DNA from: Lacisediminihabitans changchengi
Lineage (GTDB): Bacteria > Actinomycetota > Actinomycetes > Actinomycetales > Microbacteriaceae
Length of the DNA stretch: 64,000 nucleotides
Direction of reading: 5' to 3'
Assembly (NCBI RefSeq): GCF_016634425.1
Contig: NZ_JAEPES010000006.1
Location: 87,388-151,387, forward strand
This document shows, piece by piece, positions 16,254-24,765 of the stretch; the stretch's first letter is position 1; each line of letters opens with the position of its first letter. The notes under the pieces were generated by a model. The model saw only the letters and a program-made list of their open reading frames with translations. It searched no databases and was not told the DNA's origin. Made by a program: the position numbers and the translations under genes.

Positions 16254-17930
16254 TTACGGTCGCAGCCAGACGGTGACGTCGGCGGGCAGCTGGTCGCCGT
16301 CGAACGACTCCGACTCCAGCAGACGGATGCCAGCGGGCAACGCCACCGGCGCGGTGCCAGCATTGGCGATCACTGAGACCCCATTGCTGCGGAACGCGAC
16401 CACGTCATCCGGGTATCCCTCGAGCCACTCGAGCGTTCCAAAACCGAGGTCGTGTTCGCGACGGAGGCGGAGCGCCAGCTTGTACATCTCGAGGGTCGAG
16501 CCGGGGACATCCCTCTGGCGGTCCCGGGCGTATTCGGCCCAGTCTGCTGGCTGTGGCAACCAGCTGTTCGCTCCGGTGCTGAACCCGTAGGAGGGCGCCG
16601 CGGACTCCCAGGGGATCGGCACGCGACACCCGTCGCGGCCGTAGCGCTCGCCCGCGGTGCGGCGCCAGGTCGGATCCTGCCGCGAGTGGTCGGGAAGCTC
16701 GATGACCTCGGGGAGGCCGAGCTCCTCGCCCTGATAGACGTAGGCGCTGCCGGGCAGGGCCAGCATGAGGGCCGTTGCGGCGCGGGCCCGGCGCAGGCCG
16801 AAGGCGCGATCGGGGATGCCCACCGAGCGCGCGCCGAGGCCGTGCCCCTGCGGGTTCTCTGCGGTGAGTGACAGACGGGTCGCATGCCGCACGACGTCGT
16901 GGTTCGACAGAACCCAGGTGCTCGGGGCGCCCACGCTGGCGAAGGCGTCGATCGAGGTATCGACGACCTGGCGGATGGCCGGGCCGTTCCAGGGCGTCTC
17001 CAGGTAGGAGAAGTTGAAGGCCTGCTGCATCTCGTCCGGCCGCACCCAGCGGGCCAGCTTTCGCAGCGGCTCCACCCAGGCCTCGGCGCACAGCACGCGG
17101 TCGCCCGGGTACTCCTCGAGCACGTGGTGCCAATCGCGGTAGATCTCGTGCACGCTGTCTTGCGCCCAGTACGGCGCGGTGACGGGGTCGTTCTCGTCGA
17201 CGATGAGGTCGAGCGGCATTCCGGCTCCGCCCATGCTTCCGCCGTCGGCGGGCGGCGTGTAGTCGGGCAGCCCGGGCGCCTTCATGAGGCCGTGCGCGAC
17301 ATCCACTCGGAAGCCGTCGACGCCGCGGTCGAGCCAGAACCGCAGGATCCCACGGAATTGCTCGCGCACCCACGGGTCGGTCCAGTCGAGGTCTGGCTGC
17401 GAGCTGTCGAACAGGTGAAGGTACCACTGGCCGGGCGTGCCGTCTGGCTCGATCACGCGGGTCCAGGCCGGACCCCCGAAGACCGACTCCCAGTTGTTCG
17501 GTGGCAGGTCGCCGCCGGCGCCCTTGCCGTCGCGGAACATGTAGTGTCCACGCTCGACGCTGCCCACGGGCGAGGCCAGCGCGGCCTGGAACCAGTGGTG
17601 CTGGTTGGAGGTGTGATTGGGCACGAGGTCGACGATGACCTTCAGGCCGAGCTCATGCGCCTTCCGCTCGAAGATGTCGAAGTCATCGAGTGTTCCGAAC
17701 AGCGGGTCGACGTCGCAGTAGTCAGAGACGTCGTAGCCGGCGTCCTTCTGCGGGCTGGAGAAGAAGGGGGACAGCCAGACGGCATCCACCCCCAGTTCCT
17801 TCAAGGCGGGCAGCCGGGTGGTGATCCCCGGGAGGTCGCCGATGCCATCGTCGTTCAGAGCGTCGGAAAATGAGCGGGGGTAGATCTGGTAGATGACGGC
17901 GGAACGCCACCACTCGCTGCCTGTAGCCAT
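16254..17930 (-). CDS. GH13 alpha-glucosidase
   Basis: 558 residues, full length for the actinobacterial alpha-glucosidase/oligo-1,6-glucosidase group. The (beta/alpha)8 barrel motifs are visible: VIVDLVPNHTSNQHHW (near 98), nucleophile Asp in GFRVDVAHG (near 205), acid/base Glu in LCAEAWVE (near 280) and the third Asp in LSNHDVVRH (near 344). GSAYVYQGEELGLPE follows. No signal peptide, so it is cytoplasmic, acting on imported maltose, isomaltose or sucrose-type sugars. Divergent from the other GH13 gene. Confidence 0.9.
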   Translation of the reverse strand: MATGSEWWRSAVIYQIYPRSFSDALNDDGIGDLPGITTRLPALKELGVDAVWLSPFFSSPQKDAGYDVSDYCDVDPLFGTLDDFDIFERKAHELGLKVIVDLVPNHTSNQHHWFQAALASPVGSVERGHYMFRDGKGAGGDLPPNNWESVFGGPAWTRVIEPDGTPGQWYLHLFDSSQPDLDWTDPWVREQFRGILRFWLDRGVDGFRVDVAHGLMKAPGLPDYTPPADGGSMGGAGMPLDLIVDENDPVTAPYWAQDSVHEIYRDWHHVLEEYPGDRVLCAEAWVEPLRKLARWVRPDEMQQAFNFSYLETPWNGPAIRQVVDTSIDAFASVGAPSTWVLSNHDVVRHATRLSLTAENPQGHGLGARSVGIPDRAFGLRRARAATALMLALPGSAYVYQGEELGLPEVIELPDHSRQDPTWRRTAGERYGRDGCRVPIPWESAAPSYGFSTGANSWLPQPADWAEYARDRQRDVPGSTLEMYKLALRLRREHDLGFGTLEWLEGYPDDVVAFRSNGVSVIANAGTAPVALPAGIRLLESESFDGDQLPADVTVWLRP

Positions 17931-17978
17931 TAGAAAACCCTATGGCATGACCCGCGCGAGAATGACAGCGGTTGCACG

Positions 17979-17990
17979 CCCGCATGCGGG
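17979..17990. promoter_or_regulatory. Palindrome between divergent GH13 genes
   Basis: CCCGCATGCGGG, a perfect 12-bp palindrome, lies in the 123-bp divergent promoter region just after TTGCAC. It is a candidate operator for a sugar-responsive repressor. No regulator gene is adjacent. Confidence 0.4.
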
Positions 17991-18053
17991 CTACGATCTA
18001 ACCGCTCTGGACGCGGATGTCCGCGAGCTTCCCGACGACAAGGAGACTCGCGG

Positions 18054-19931
18054 ATGTCCCTGGCCCCGCACCACGACGGCTCGCCCCTCTACGTGTCCGA
18101 GGCCGCCCCGGCCCTGGGCGATCGCGTGAGGGTGCGTGTGCGCATCCCCTCGGACTTCGGACCGGTCGCGACCGTGCACACCCGCTCCAACCCCGACCAT
18201 GAACCGCGGTTTCAGGTCGCCACCAAGGTCGCGATCGCAGACGGCTGGGACTGGTGGGAGGCGGAGATCGAGATCGAGAATCCGGTGCACCGCTACCGGT
18301 TTCTGCTGACGCTCGAGGGCGGGAAGTCGCTCTGGCTGAACGCGACCGGCCTGCATTCCATCGAGACGGTGGATGTCGAAGACTTTCGTCTGGTCACCTG
18401 GGCGGCACCGCCGGAGTGGGCGACCTCCACCGTGATGTACCAGATCTTCCCGGACCGCTTCGCCCGCTCTGCCGCGGCCGACGCGCGTGAGCTGCCGGAG
18501 TGGGCGACGCCGGCGAAATGGACCGACGACGTGATCTACATCGGGGCAGACACCCCGCGGCAGTTCTACGGCGGCGACCTGCTCGGCATCGAGGAGCACC
18601 TCGATCACCTGATCTCGCTCGGCGTCACGATGATCTACCTGACGCCCGTGTTTCCCGCGCAGTCGAACCACAGGTACGACGCTCTCTCGTTCGACGAGGT
18701 AGACCCGCTGCTCGGCGGCAACGAGGCGCTGGTGAGCCTGGTCGAGGCGGCGCACGAGCGCGGCCTGCGCGTGATCGGAGACCTCACCTCCAACCACAGC
18801 GGGGACGCGCACGAATGGTTTCGGGCATCCCATCTGAGCCCTGGAGCGCCGGAGAGCGAGTTCTACTACTGGCTCGACGCCGAGCAGGCGCACTACGTGT
18901 CCTGGCTCGGGGTGCCGAGCCTGCCGAAGTTCAACTGGAACTCGTACGAGCTGCGCAGGCGCTTCATCCACGGCCACGACTCGGTGGTGTCGCGGTGGCT
19001 GCGCCCGCCGTTCTCGCTCGACGGTTGGCGGGTCGACGTGTCGAACATGACCGGTCGCTACCAGGAGCAGGACCTCAATCAGCAGGTGCGGCGGATAATC
19101 CGCGACACGATGGTCGACGCGAACCCCGACACGATCTTGTTGGGGGAGTCGACCAACGATGCGGCGCCCGACTTCGACGGCGACTCCTGGCACGGCGCGA
19201 TGACCTACGCCAACTTCACCCGTCCCCTCTGGGCCTGGCTGTCGGAGCCGGGCAGCCCAGCGCCCGGCGGCATCGGCATGGCGCTCGGCCGCGTGCCGAC
19301 CTACACGGGCCAAGAGTTCTACCAGGCGCACGAGCGCTTCACCGCCGCCTTCCCGTGGCGGGTGCGGCTGCACAACATGAATGCGCTCGACACGCACGAT
19401 ACGCCGCGCTTCCGCACCCACGCGCTGCCCGGCACCGTTCCGGTCGCCTTCGGACTCGCGGTCACGCTGCCCGGCATCCCCGTCGTCTTCGCCGGCGACG
19501 AGTTCGGGCTCACCGGCGTCGATGGCGAACACTCGCGCACCCCGATTCCCTGGGGGCAGACGGATGCCGCGGCCGAGACCATCACGGAGTACACCGAGCT
19601 CATTCACCTCCGCACCGGGCATCCGGCACTGAACGGGGGCGGCGTCCGCTGGCTGCACGTGGGGGAGGACGTGCTGGTCTTCGTACGCGAGGCCGCGGAG
19701 GAGTCGGTGCTGGTGGTCGCGGCGCGTGCCGCCGTCGAGGTGACGCTGGCGACGGATGCCGTGGCCGGGAGCCCCGCGACGCTCTATGGATCTGTGACGG
19801 CCTCGACATCCGCCGGCCGCCTGCACCTGTCGACCTCCGGCCCGGCGTTCGGAGCCTTCGCGCTGCCGGGGGTATCGCTGCCTGACTTCGCCGACCCGGG
19901 GACGATCCTCGCGCTCGACCCGCCCGCGTGA
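18054..19931 (+). CDS. GH13 alpha-amylase family enzyme (maltodextrinase/neopullulanase-like)
   Basis: 625 residues. An N-terminal beta-sandwich of about 120 residues (ending near RLVTWAAPPEWA) precedes the barrel, which starts STVMYQIFPDRFARS. Catalytic motifs are GWRVDVSN (nucleophile Asp), ILLGESTND (acid/base Glu) and LDTHDTPR (third Asp). DEFGLTGVDGEHSRTP and a C-terminal beta domain follow. The N-domain plus lack of a signal peptide suggest an intracellular cyclomaltodextrinase or maltodextrin glucosidase. ATG with AAGGAG ten bases upstream. Confidence 0.88.
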   Translation: MSLAPHHDGSPLYVSEAAPALGDRVRVRVRIPSDFGPVATVHTRSNPDHEPRFQVATKVAIADGWDWWEAEIEIENPVHRYRFLLTLEGGKSLWLNATGLHSIETVDVEDFRLVTWAAPPEWATSTVMYQIFPDRFARSAAADARELPEWATPAKWTDDVIYIGADTPRQFYGGDLLGIEEHLDHLISLGVTMIYLTPVFPAQSNHRYDALSFDEVDPLLGGNEALVSLVEAAHERGLRVIGDLTSNHSGDAHEWFRASHLSPGAPESEFYYWLDAEQAHYVSWLGVPSLPKFNWNSYELRRRFIHGHDSVVSRWLRPPFSLDGWRVDVSNMTGRYQEQDLNQQVRRIIRDTMVDANPDTILLGESTNDAAPDFDGDSWHGAMTYANFTRPLWAWLSEPGSPAPGGIGMALGRVPTYTGQEFYQAHERFTAAFPWRVRLHNMNALDTHDTPRFRTHALPGTVPVAFGLAVTLPGIPVVFAGDEFGLTGVDGEHSRTPIPWGQTDAAAETITEYTELIHLRTGHPALNGGGVRWLHVGEDVLVFVREAAEESVLVVAARAAVEVTLATDAVAGSPATLYGSVTASTSAGRLHLSTSGPAFGAFALPGVSLPDFADPGTILALDPPA

Positions 19932-19949
19932 CCTGCCCCACACCCTCGT

Positions 19950-20084
19950 GAGTTGCATGTTTTGGCTGTTCTGAGCGCGTGAGAACAGCCAAAACGCGCA
20001 ACTCAACCGCAAGTTATCGCTCACCCATCCGAGTTGCATGTTCGGGTGGTTCTGACGCGCGAATAACCACTCGAACGTGCACCT
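19950..20084. repeat. Two tandem related hairpin repeats (family 2)
   Basis: Hairpin 1 (19950-20004): outer GAGTTGC/GCAACTC, inner TTTTGGCTGTTCT (19960-19972) with AGAACAGCCAAAA (19982-19994), 13 perfect pairs. Hairpin 2 starts with the same GAGTTGCATGTT (20031) and has arms GTTCGGGTGGTT (20040-20051) and AACCACTCGAAC (20065-20076), 11 pairs plus one G-T. The loops are alike (CTGAGCGCGTG and CTGACGCGCG) but the stems differ in sequence while staying paired. They fill the 250-bp gap between the GH13 gene and tRNA-Thr. Confidence 0.75.
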
Positions 20085-20181
20085 GACGAGCGTGTGGCCG
20101 CCGACGTCGGGATGACCCCTCGGCAGATGCTATTCTCTAACGGTGCCAAAATGGCCGCGGGGAAACTTGCGTGCTGATTTT

Positions 20182-20253
<72 letters not shown>

Positions 20254-20282
20254 CTCGTATCCCGGTTCGCCGGATGCGTCCC

Positions 20283-20356
20283 GGCGGGGTAGCTCAGGTG
20301 GTTAGAGCACACGGCTCATAATCGTGGTGTCGCGGGTTCGAGTCCCGCCCTCGCTA
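20283..20356 (+). tRNA. tRNA-Met, elongator (anticodon CAT)
   Basis: Acceptor GGCGGGG pairs with CCTCGCT (two G-T pairs), discriminator A at 20356. Anticodon stem CACGG/TCGTG with loop CTCATAA; CAT at 20317-20319. T-arm GCGGG-TTCGAGT-CCCGC. It lacks the GGG/CCC anticodon-stem triplets of initiator tRNA, so it is the elongator. The tandem with tRNA-Thr is conserved in actinobacteria, normally next to rpmG and hadA. Confidence 0.94.
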
Positions 20357-20364
20357 CATTCTTT

Positions 20365-20540
20365 GCGTGCCGGGCTCATGAGTTGTCCGGTCGCTCCCAA
20401 GCTCAGGCTCGATATCAATCCGGCCAAAGACGAAGCTTTCGCCGGGGTGATATTCGCTGAAAGTGGGCGTGAACTCGAAGACGAAAGCGATGCGTCGGTA
20501 GCTGCGAACCGCGGGGCTCCGATCGCATCGAAGCCCCTGC
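20365..20540 (-). pseudogene. Possible gene remnant downstream of tRNA-Met
   Basis: The minus strand between tRNA-Met and the LacI gene reads a protein-like stretch, SYRRIAFVFEFTPTFSEYHPG then SFVFGRIDIEPELG, with no start or complete domain. Composition looks like a former sugar-active enzyme or accessory protein but I do not recognise the family. It may be the debris of an insertion next to the tRNA. Confidence 0.25.
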
Positions 20541-20558
20541 TTTCGATGACGCGTCCGT

Positions 20559-21596
20559 TCAGGCGGGGGGAAGAATCTCTCCCGAACCGCGGGCGATGAA
20601 CTGTGTGGGCACGACGATCTTGCGAATCGGCCCGCGATCACCATCGAGTCGAGCGAACAGCTGGCGTGCGGCGGCGTCTCCAATCCCGGACGGGTTCTGG
20701 CTCACGACCGAGATGCCGGGCTCCAAAAGATCTGCCATCGGCAGATCGTCGAAGCCGACCAAGGCGACTCGGCGCTGTAACTCGAGGACGCGAAGAGCCC
20801 GGATAGCGCCGATGGTGATCAGGTTCTGACTGCTGAAGATCGCTGTCGGGGGCTGCTCCCGCCGCAGCAGGGCTAGCACCGCCTCGCTTGCCGTCGTCTC
20901 ATCCTCGAGATTCTCTACGATGGCCGTTTCCCGCGTACTGATGCCCGCCTGGCCGATCTCCCGCAAGAAACCCTCGCGCCGCTGTCCCGCGGTCCAAATG
21001 TCAGCCCGGTCTCCGAGAAATGCGATTCGCTGATGCCCCCGGTCGATTAGGTGGCGTGTCGCGAGGGCCGCGCCCTCGACGTTGTCCGATAAAACGGAGT
21101 CCGTGTCTATACCCGCTGCCGGTCGGTCGACGAAGACCATCGGCAGCCCACGCTCAATCTCGGGGAGCAGATACGCCTGGCTTGAGCTGGCGCGCGTCAG
21201 GATGACCCCGTCTACCCGGCGACGAATGAAAGCCGACACAGCATTGCGCTCGCGCGACGGATCCTCATCGAGGCTCGACGCGAATACCGCGAAGCCCCTC
21301 TCGATTGCCCGGTCTTCGACGGCGCGATGGATAGAACCCGCGAACGGGTTCGCGACGCTACCGACGAGAAGCCCTATCGTGCGGGTGACGCCACCCCGAC
21401 GACGAAGGCTTCCGGCATGGATGTCCGGTTCGTAGTTTAAGTGAGCAATTGCATCGTTCACACGAGCCAGGGTCGCGGCGGATACGTTCGGCTCGGCGTT
21501 TATCACACGAGAAACCGTTTTGGTGCCCACGCCCGCGAGACGGGCTACATCTCGCATCGTCGAGCGGCGCGATGACGTTGAGTTGCTATCGGTCAA
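20559..21596 (-). CDS. LacI family transcriptional regulator
   Basis: 345 residues. The N-terminal helix-turn-helix with hinge is TMRDVARLAGVGTKTVSRVIN and the region to residue 65; the rest is a periplasmic-binding-protein-like effector domain (TIGLLVGSVANPFAG, DGVILTRASS, FVDRPAAG, AIFSSQNLITIGAIRAL, VALVGFDDLPMADLLEPGISVV). The TTG at 21596 gives MTDSNS; ATG at 21557 begins right at the helix and would be short. It is divergent from the fructose-type ABC operon and two identical-type operators lie between, so it very likely represses that operon and itself. Confidence 0.92.
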   Translation of the reverse strand: MTDSNSTSSRRSTMRDVARLAGVGTKTVSRVINAEPNVSAATLARVNDAIAHLNYEPDIHAGSLRRRGGVTRTIGLLVGSVANPFAGSIHRAVEDRAIERGFAVFASSLDEDPSRERNAVSAFIRRRVDGVILTRASSSQAYLLPEIERGLPMVFVDRPAAGIDTDSVLSDNVEGAALATRHLIDRGHQRIAFLGDRADIWTAGQRREGFLREIGQAGISTRETAIVENLEDETTASEAVLALLRREQPPTAIFSSQNLITIGAIRALRVLELQRRVALVGFDDLPMADLLEPGISVVSQNPSGIGDAAARQLFARLDGDRGPIRKIVVPTQFIARGSGEILPPA

Positions 21597-21597
21597 T

Positions 21598-21611
21598 TGA
21601 CACCTGTGTCA
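21598..21611. promoter_or_regulatory. LacI operator O1
   Basis: TGACACCTGTGTCA, core TGACA-N4-TGTCA, immediately upstream of (and touching) the LacI gene start. Same core as O2. Suits autorepression. Confidence 0.7.
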
Positions 21612-21674
21612 CATTACTAAAACTTCTGCCAGGACGCGCTTGACTCTATCGCCAAAAGGGAATAGAAAAGTGTA

Positions 21675-21690
21675 TTGACACCGATGTCAA
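21675..21690. promoter_or_regulatory. LacI operator O2
   Basis: TTGACACCGATGTCAA, a perfect 6-bp inverted repeat around CCGA, 34 bp before the substrate-binding-protein start. Its left arm is also a consensus -35 hexamer (TTGACA), so binding would occlude the promoter. Confidence 0.75.
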
Positions 21691-21724
21691 CGGCCGCGGC
21701 CGCCCTCCCAAGAAGGATCATTCA

Positions 21725-22831
21725 ATGTTGAATCGCAGTCCTATGCCCCGCAGAGGCATCCGGATCGCCGCAGTCGTCGCAGCAACGACACTTGCAGCCA
21801 TCTCACTTACGGCATGTCAAGAGAGCTCCGGCGGTACCGGCGGCGCTAGCGGCAAGGTGGGCGTCGCGCTCATCGTCAAGACCACAACCAACCCGTACTT
21901 CGTGGCAATGGAAGACGCGGCGAAAGCGGACGCCTCGAAGGACGGGGTCTCGCTGACTCTCGCCGCTGGCAAGAAAGATGGCGACGCCACCACCCAGATC
22001 CAAGCCATCGAGGACTCGATCTCGCGCGGTGACAAAGGAATCCTCATCACCCCGACCGACTCGACCGTCAACACGGCCATCGCGAAGGCACGTAAGGCCG
22101 GCATCTACGTCATCGCGCTCGATACCGCGCCCGACCCCGCCAAAGCCGTCGACATCACCTACGCGACCGACAACTTCGCCGCCGGCGAGGCGATCGGCAA
22201 GTGGGCCGCCGCACAGCTCAATGGCAAGCCCGCGGTGATCGGTCTGGTCGATCTGTTCAGCGACCAGGTCGCATCCGTCGACTACGACCGCGACCAAGGC
22301 TTCCTGACCGGCATGGGCATTCCCACCGCCGACAAGCAGAAGAACGGTGACGAGGCGCCGACCGGCAGTTACACCGGCGGAAAGGGCGGCACCTACAAGA
22401 TCGCCGGCAACCAAGCTTCGAACGGCGACCAGGCCGACGGTCGCACCGCCATGGAGACCCTGCTGTCGAAGAACTCAGACATCAACGTCGTCTACGCGAT
22501 CAACGAACCCGCGGCGTACGGCGCCTACCAGGCCCTCAAGGCAGCGGGCAAGGAGAAGACGACGCTGCTCGTCGCGATCGACGGCGGCTGCACCGGCGTC
22601 AAGCAGGTCGGGCAAGGAATTATCGGCGCGACGAGCCAGCAGTACCCGTCCAAGATGGCGCAGCTCGGCATGGAGGCGATCGTCAAGCTCGCGAAGAGCG
22701 GCAAGAAGCCTTCCGTCTCGGCGGGTCTCGACTTCTTCAACACTGGCTCGAAGCTCGTGACCGACAAGGCAGTGCCCGGGTTGAACAGCATTTCGAGCGC
22801 TGACGGCGCCAAGAGCTGCTGGGGCAACTAG
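21725..22831 (+). CDS. frcB: Sugar ABC transporter substrate-binding lipoprotein (FrcB-like)
   Basis: 368 residues. A signal peptide (IRIAAVVAATTLAAISLTAC) ends in the lipobox SLTAC, so the protein is a lipoprotein on the outer face of the membrane. The mature part is a type I periplasmic-binding fold of the ribose/fructose class: VALIVKTTTNPYFVAMEDA, GILITPTDSTVNTAI, VYAINEPAAYGAYQALK, GATSQQYPSKMAQLGMEAI. AAGGA is ten bases before ATG. It is first gene of the operon frcB-frcC-frcA-abm-kinase. The fructokinase-like last gene supports fructose, but ribose or another sugar is possible. Confidence 0.88.
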   Translation: MLNRSPMPRRGIRIAAVVAATTLAAISLTACQESSGGTGGASGKVGVALIVKTTTNPYFVAMEDAAKADASKDGVSLTLAAGKKDGDATTQIQAIEDSISRGDKGILITPTDSTVNTAIAKARKAGIYVIALDTAPDPAKAVDITYATDNFAAGEAIGKWAAAQLNGKPAVIGLVDLFSDQVASVDYDRDQGFLTGMGIPTADKQKNGDEAPTGSYTGGKGGTYKIAGNQASNGDQADGRTAMETLLSKNSDINVVYAINEPAAYGAYQALKAAGKEKTTLLVAIDGGCTGVKQVGQGIIGATSQQYPSKMAQLGMEAIVKLAKSGKKPSVSAGLDFFNTGSKLVTDKAVPGLNSISSADGAKSCWGN

Positions 22832-22846
22832 CTCGCGCTGTATTCC

Positions 22847-22879
22847 GGGGTCGGACGCACCGAACACGCGTCCGACCCC
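22847..22879 (+). other. Intercistronic hairpin between frcB and frcC
   Basis: GGGGTCGGACGC (22847-22858) pairs perfectly with GCGTCCGACCCC (22868-22879). No T-run follows. Such hairpins stabilise the upstream binding-protein transcript or partially attenuate downstream genes, giving excess binding protein over permease. Confidence 0.65.
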
Positions 22880-22915
22880 TTCCGTTCCTGCGTACAACCC
22901 AATTAGGAGTCTTCC

Positions 22916-23968
22916 GTGACTACTGAAACCGCTCAAACCAGCCCGTCACCGGGCGCGAAGCCCACCGACCTGGCCTCTGAGTTCCTCGACCGCAGCACTC
23001 CCCTGAGCAAGCTGCGCAACATCCTGCACCGCTACCCGGCCCTGAGCCCGGCGATCGTTCTCGTTGTCGCCATCGTCATCTTCGGCGTGATCAGTCCGCG
23101 CTTCTTCTTCGTCAACAACCTCTCGCTGATCACCCAGCAGGTCGCCGTCGTCGGAACGCTCGCCATCGCCCAGACCCTCGTCATCCTCACCGCCGGTATC
23201 GACCTGTCAGTCGGGGCCATCATGACCCTGGTCTCGCTCGTCATCGCACAGACCGCGAGCCAGAACCATGTGCCAGCCCCGATCGCACTCCTGCTCGGAC
23301 TCATCGTCGGACTGCTCGCCGGGGCTCTCAATGGCGTGCTGGTCACCCGACTCAAGCTCCCGCCGTTCATCGTGACGCTAGGCACGCTGAGCATCTTCGT
23401 CGCACTCTCGCTCCTGTACTCGAACAGCGCATCCGTCGTGGGGACCGACATCCCCGCCCTCATCACCGCGACGGGAAAGACCTTCCAGCTGTTCGGGGTC
23501 GGCATTACCTACGGCGTCGTCGGCATGCTGGTGCTCTACGTCGTGATGGCTCTCGTTCTCGGGCGAACGGCTTGGGGCAAGCACGTCTACGCGGTCGGGG
23601 ATGACAAGGAGGCAGCACGTCTCGCCGGCATCAGTGTCAATCGAGTGCTCCTCAGCGTCTACGTCGTCGCCGGCGCCATTCTCGCCGTTGCGGCGTGGAT
23701 ACAGATTGGGCGAGCGGATGCCGCGAGCCCGAACGCTGGCGCAGACCTCAACCTCGACTCAATCACCGCCGTCGTCATCGGCGGCACCAGCCTCTTCGGC
23801 GGCCGCGGACAGCTCTGGGGCTCACTTCTCGGCGCGCTCATCGTCGGCGTCTTCCGCAACGGGCTCGCGCTCGCGGGCCTCGACGTGCTCTACCAAACAC
23901 TTGCCGTCGGCGTTCTCGTCATCGTCGCTGTCGCACTCGACCAGTGGATTCGAAAGGTACGCAGTTGA
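22916..23968 (+). CDS. frcC: Sugar ABC transporter permease (FrcC/RbsC family)
   Basis: 350-residue CUT2 permease with about ten membrane helices. Family markers are ILTAGIDLSVGAIMTLVSL (near 85), GLLAGALNGVLVTRLKLPPFIVTLG (near 140), AVGDDKEAARLAGISVNRV (the EAA-type loop, near 225) and TAVVIGGTSLFGGRGQLWG. One copy is present, so it probably acts as a homodimer. GTG start with TAGGAG upstream. Its TGA overlaps the TTG start of the ATPase. Confidence 0.92.
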   Translation: MTTETAQTSPSPGAKPTDLASEFLDRSTPLSKLRNILHRYPALSPAIVLVVAIVIFGVISPRFFFVNNLSLITQQVAVVGTLAIAQTLVILTAGIDLSVGAIMTLVSLVIAQTASQNHVPAPIALLLGLIVGLLAGALNGVLVTRLKLPPFIVTLGTLSIFVALSLLYSNSASVVGTDIPALITATGKTFQLFGVGITYGVVGMLVLYVVMALVLGRTAWGKHVYAVGDDKEAARLAGISVNRVLLSVYVVAGAILAVAAWIQIGRADAASPNAGADLNLDSITAVVIGGTSLFGGRGQLWGSLLGALIVGVFRNGLALAGLDVLYQTLAVGVLVIVAVALDQWIRKVRS

Positions 23969-24765
23969 CCATCACCGATAACTCACGACCGGAGTCGGCG
24001 CTGCCGTTCACGCAGCCCGTGCTCAAAGCCACCGGACTCGTCAAGACGTACGGCAGGGTCGTCGGCCTCGACGGCGTCGACCTCGAGTTGTACCAGGGCG
24101 AAGTGCTCGCCGTCATCGGGGACAACGGCGCGGGCAAGTCGACGCTCATCAAGTGCCTGACCGGAGCCGAAGTGCCAAACGGAGGCGAGATCATCCTGAA
24201 CGGGAGGGTGATGAACTTCCGTCGGCCGCAAGACGCCAAGCAATACGGGATCGAGACCGTCTACCAGGGGTTGGCAGTCTCGCCAGCCCTCGACATCGCA
24301 TCCAATCTCTACCTCGGTCGCGAGTTGCGTAAGCCGGGCCTCCTGGGCAGTGTCTTCCGCGTGCTCGACACGAAGCTCATGCGCCAGAACGCCAAGGCAG
24401 AGCTCGACCGGCTTGGCATCTCGACACTGCAGGATGTGACGGTGGCCATCGAGAACCTCTCCGGTGGTCAACGCCAGGCCGTCGCGGTGGCGCGAGCTGC
24501 CGCCTTCGGGTCGAAGGTCGTGGTGCTGGACGAGCCGACGGCTGCGCTGGGTGTCCGCGAGACCAACCAGGTGCTCGACCTCATTCGTCGGCTGAGGGAC
24601 GAGGGGATTCCCGTGATCCTCGTCAGCCACAACATGCCGAACGTGTTCGATGTCGCTGACCGCATCCACATCCAGAGGCTGGGCAAGCGGGCGGCCACGA
24701 TCACCCCGAAAACCCACAGCATGACGGAAGCGGTGGCGATCATGACCGGAGCCACGAGCGCGTGA
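23965..24765 (+). CDS. frcA: Sugar ABC transporter ATP-binding protein (FrcA-like, single domain)
   Basis: 266 residues from a TTG that overlaps the permease stop (TTGA). Walker A GDNGAGKST (52-60), Q-loop glutamine near 101, signature LSGGQ (165-169), Walker B VVVLDE (185-190). It has one ABC domain, like FrcA of fructose transporters and unlike the double-domain RbsA type. An open frame extends upstream of 23965 but overlaps the permease gene and is not coding-like. Its stop overlaps the next gene (GTGA). Confidence 0.9.
   Translation: MTITDNSRPESALPFTQPVLKATGLVKTYGRVVGLDGVDLELYQGEVLAVIGDNGAGKSTLIKCLTGAEVPNGGEIILNGRVMNFRRPQDAKQYGIETVYQGLAVSPALDIASNLYLGRELRKPGLLGSVFRVLDTKLMRQNAKAELDRLGISTLQDVTVAIENLSGGQRQAVAVARAAAFGSKVVVLDEPTAALGVRETNQVLDLIRRLRDEGIPVILVSHNMPNVFDVADRIHIQRLGKRAATITPKTHSMTEAVAIMTGATSA

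Noticed and set aside
17991..20039. 682-codon minus-strand frame opposite the GH13 gene
   Set aside because: Composition is dominated by Arg, Val, Gly and His from reading the complementary strand; no family motif.
20283..20356. Initiator tRNA-Met
   Set aside because: The anticodon stem lacks three G-C pairs and position 1-72 is G-T, not an initiator-type mismatch.
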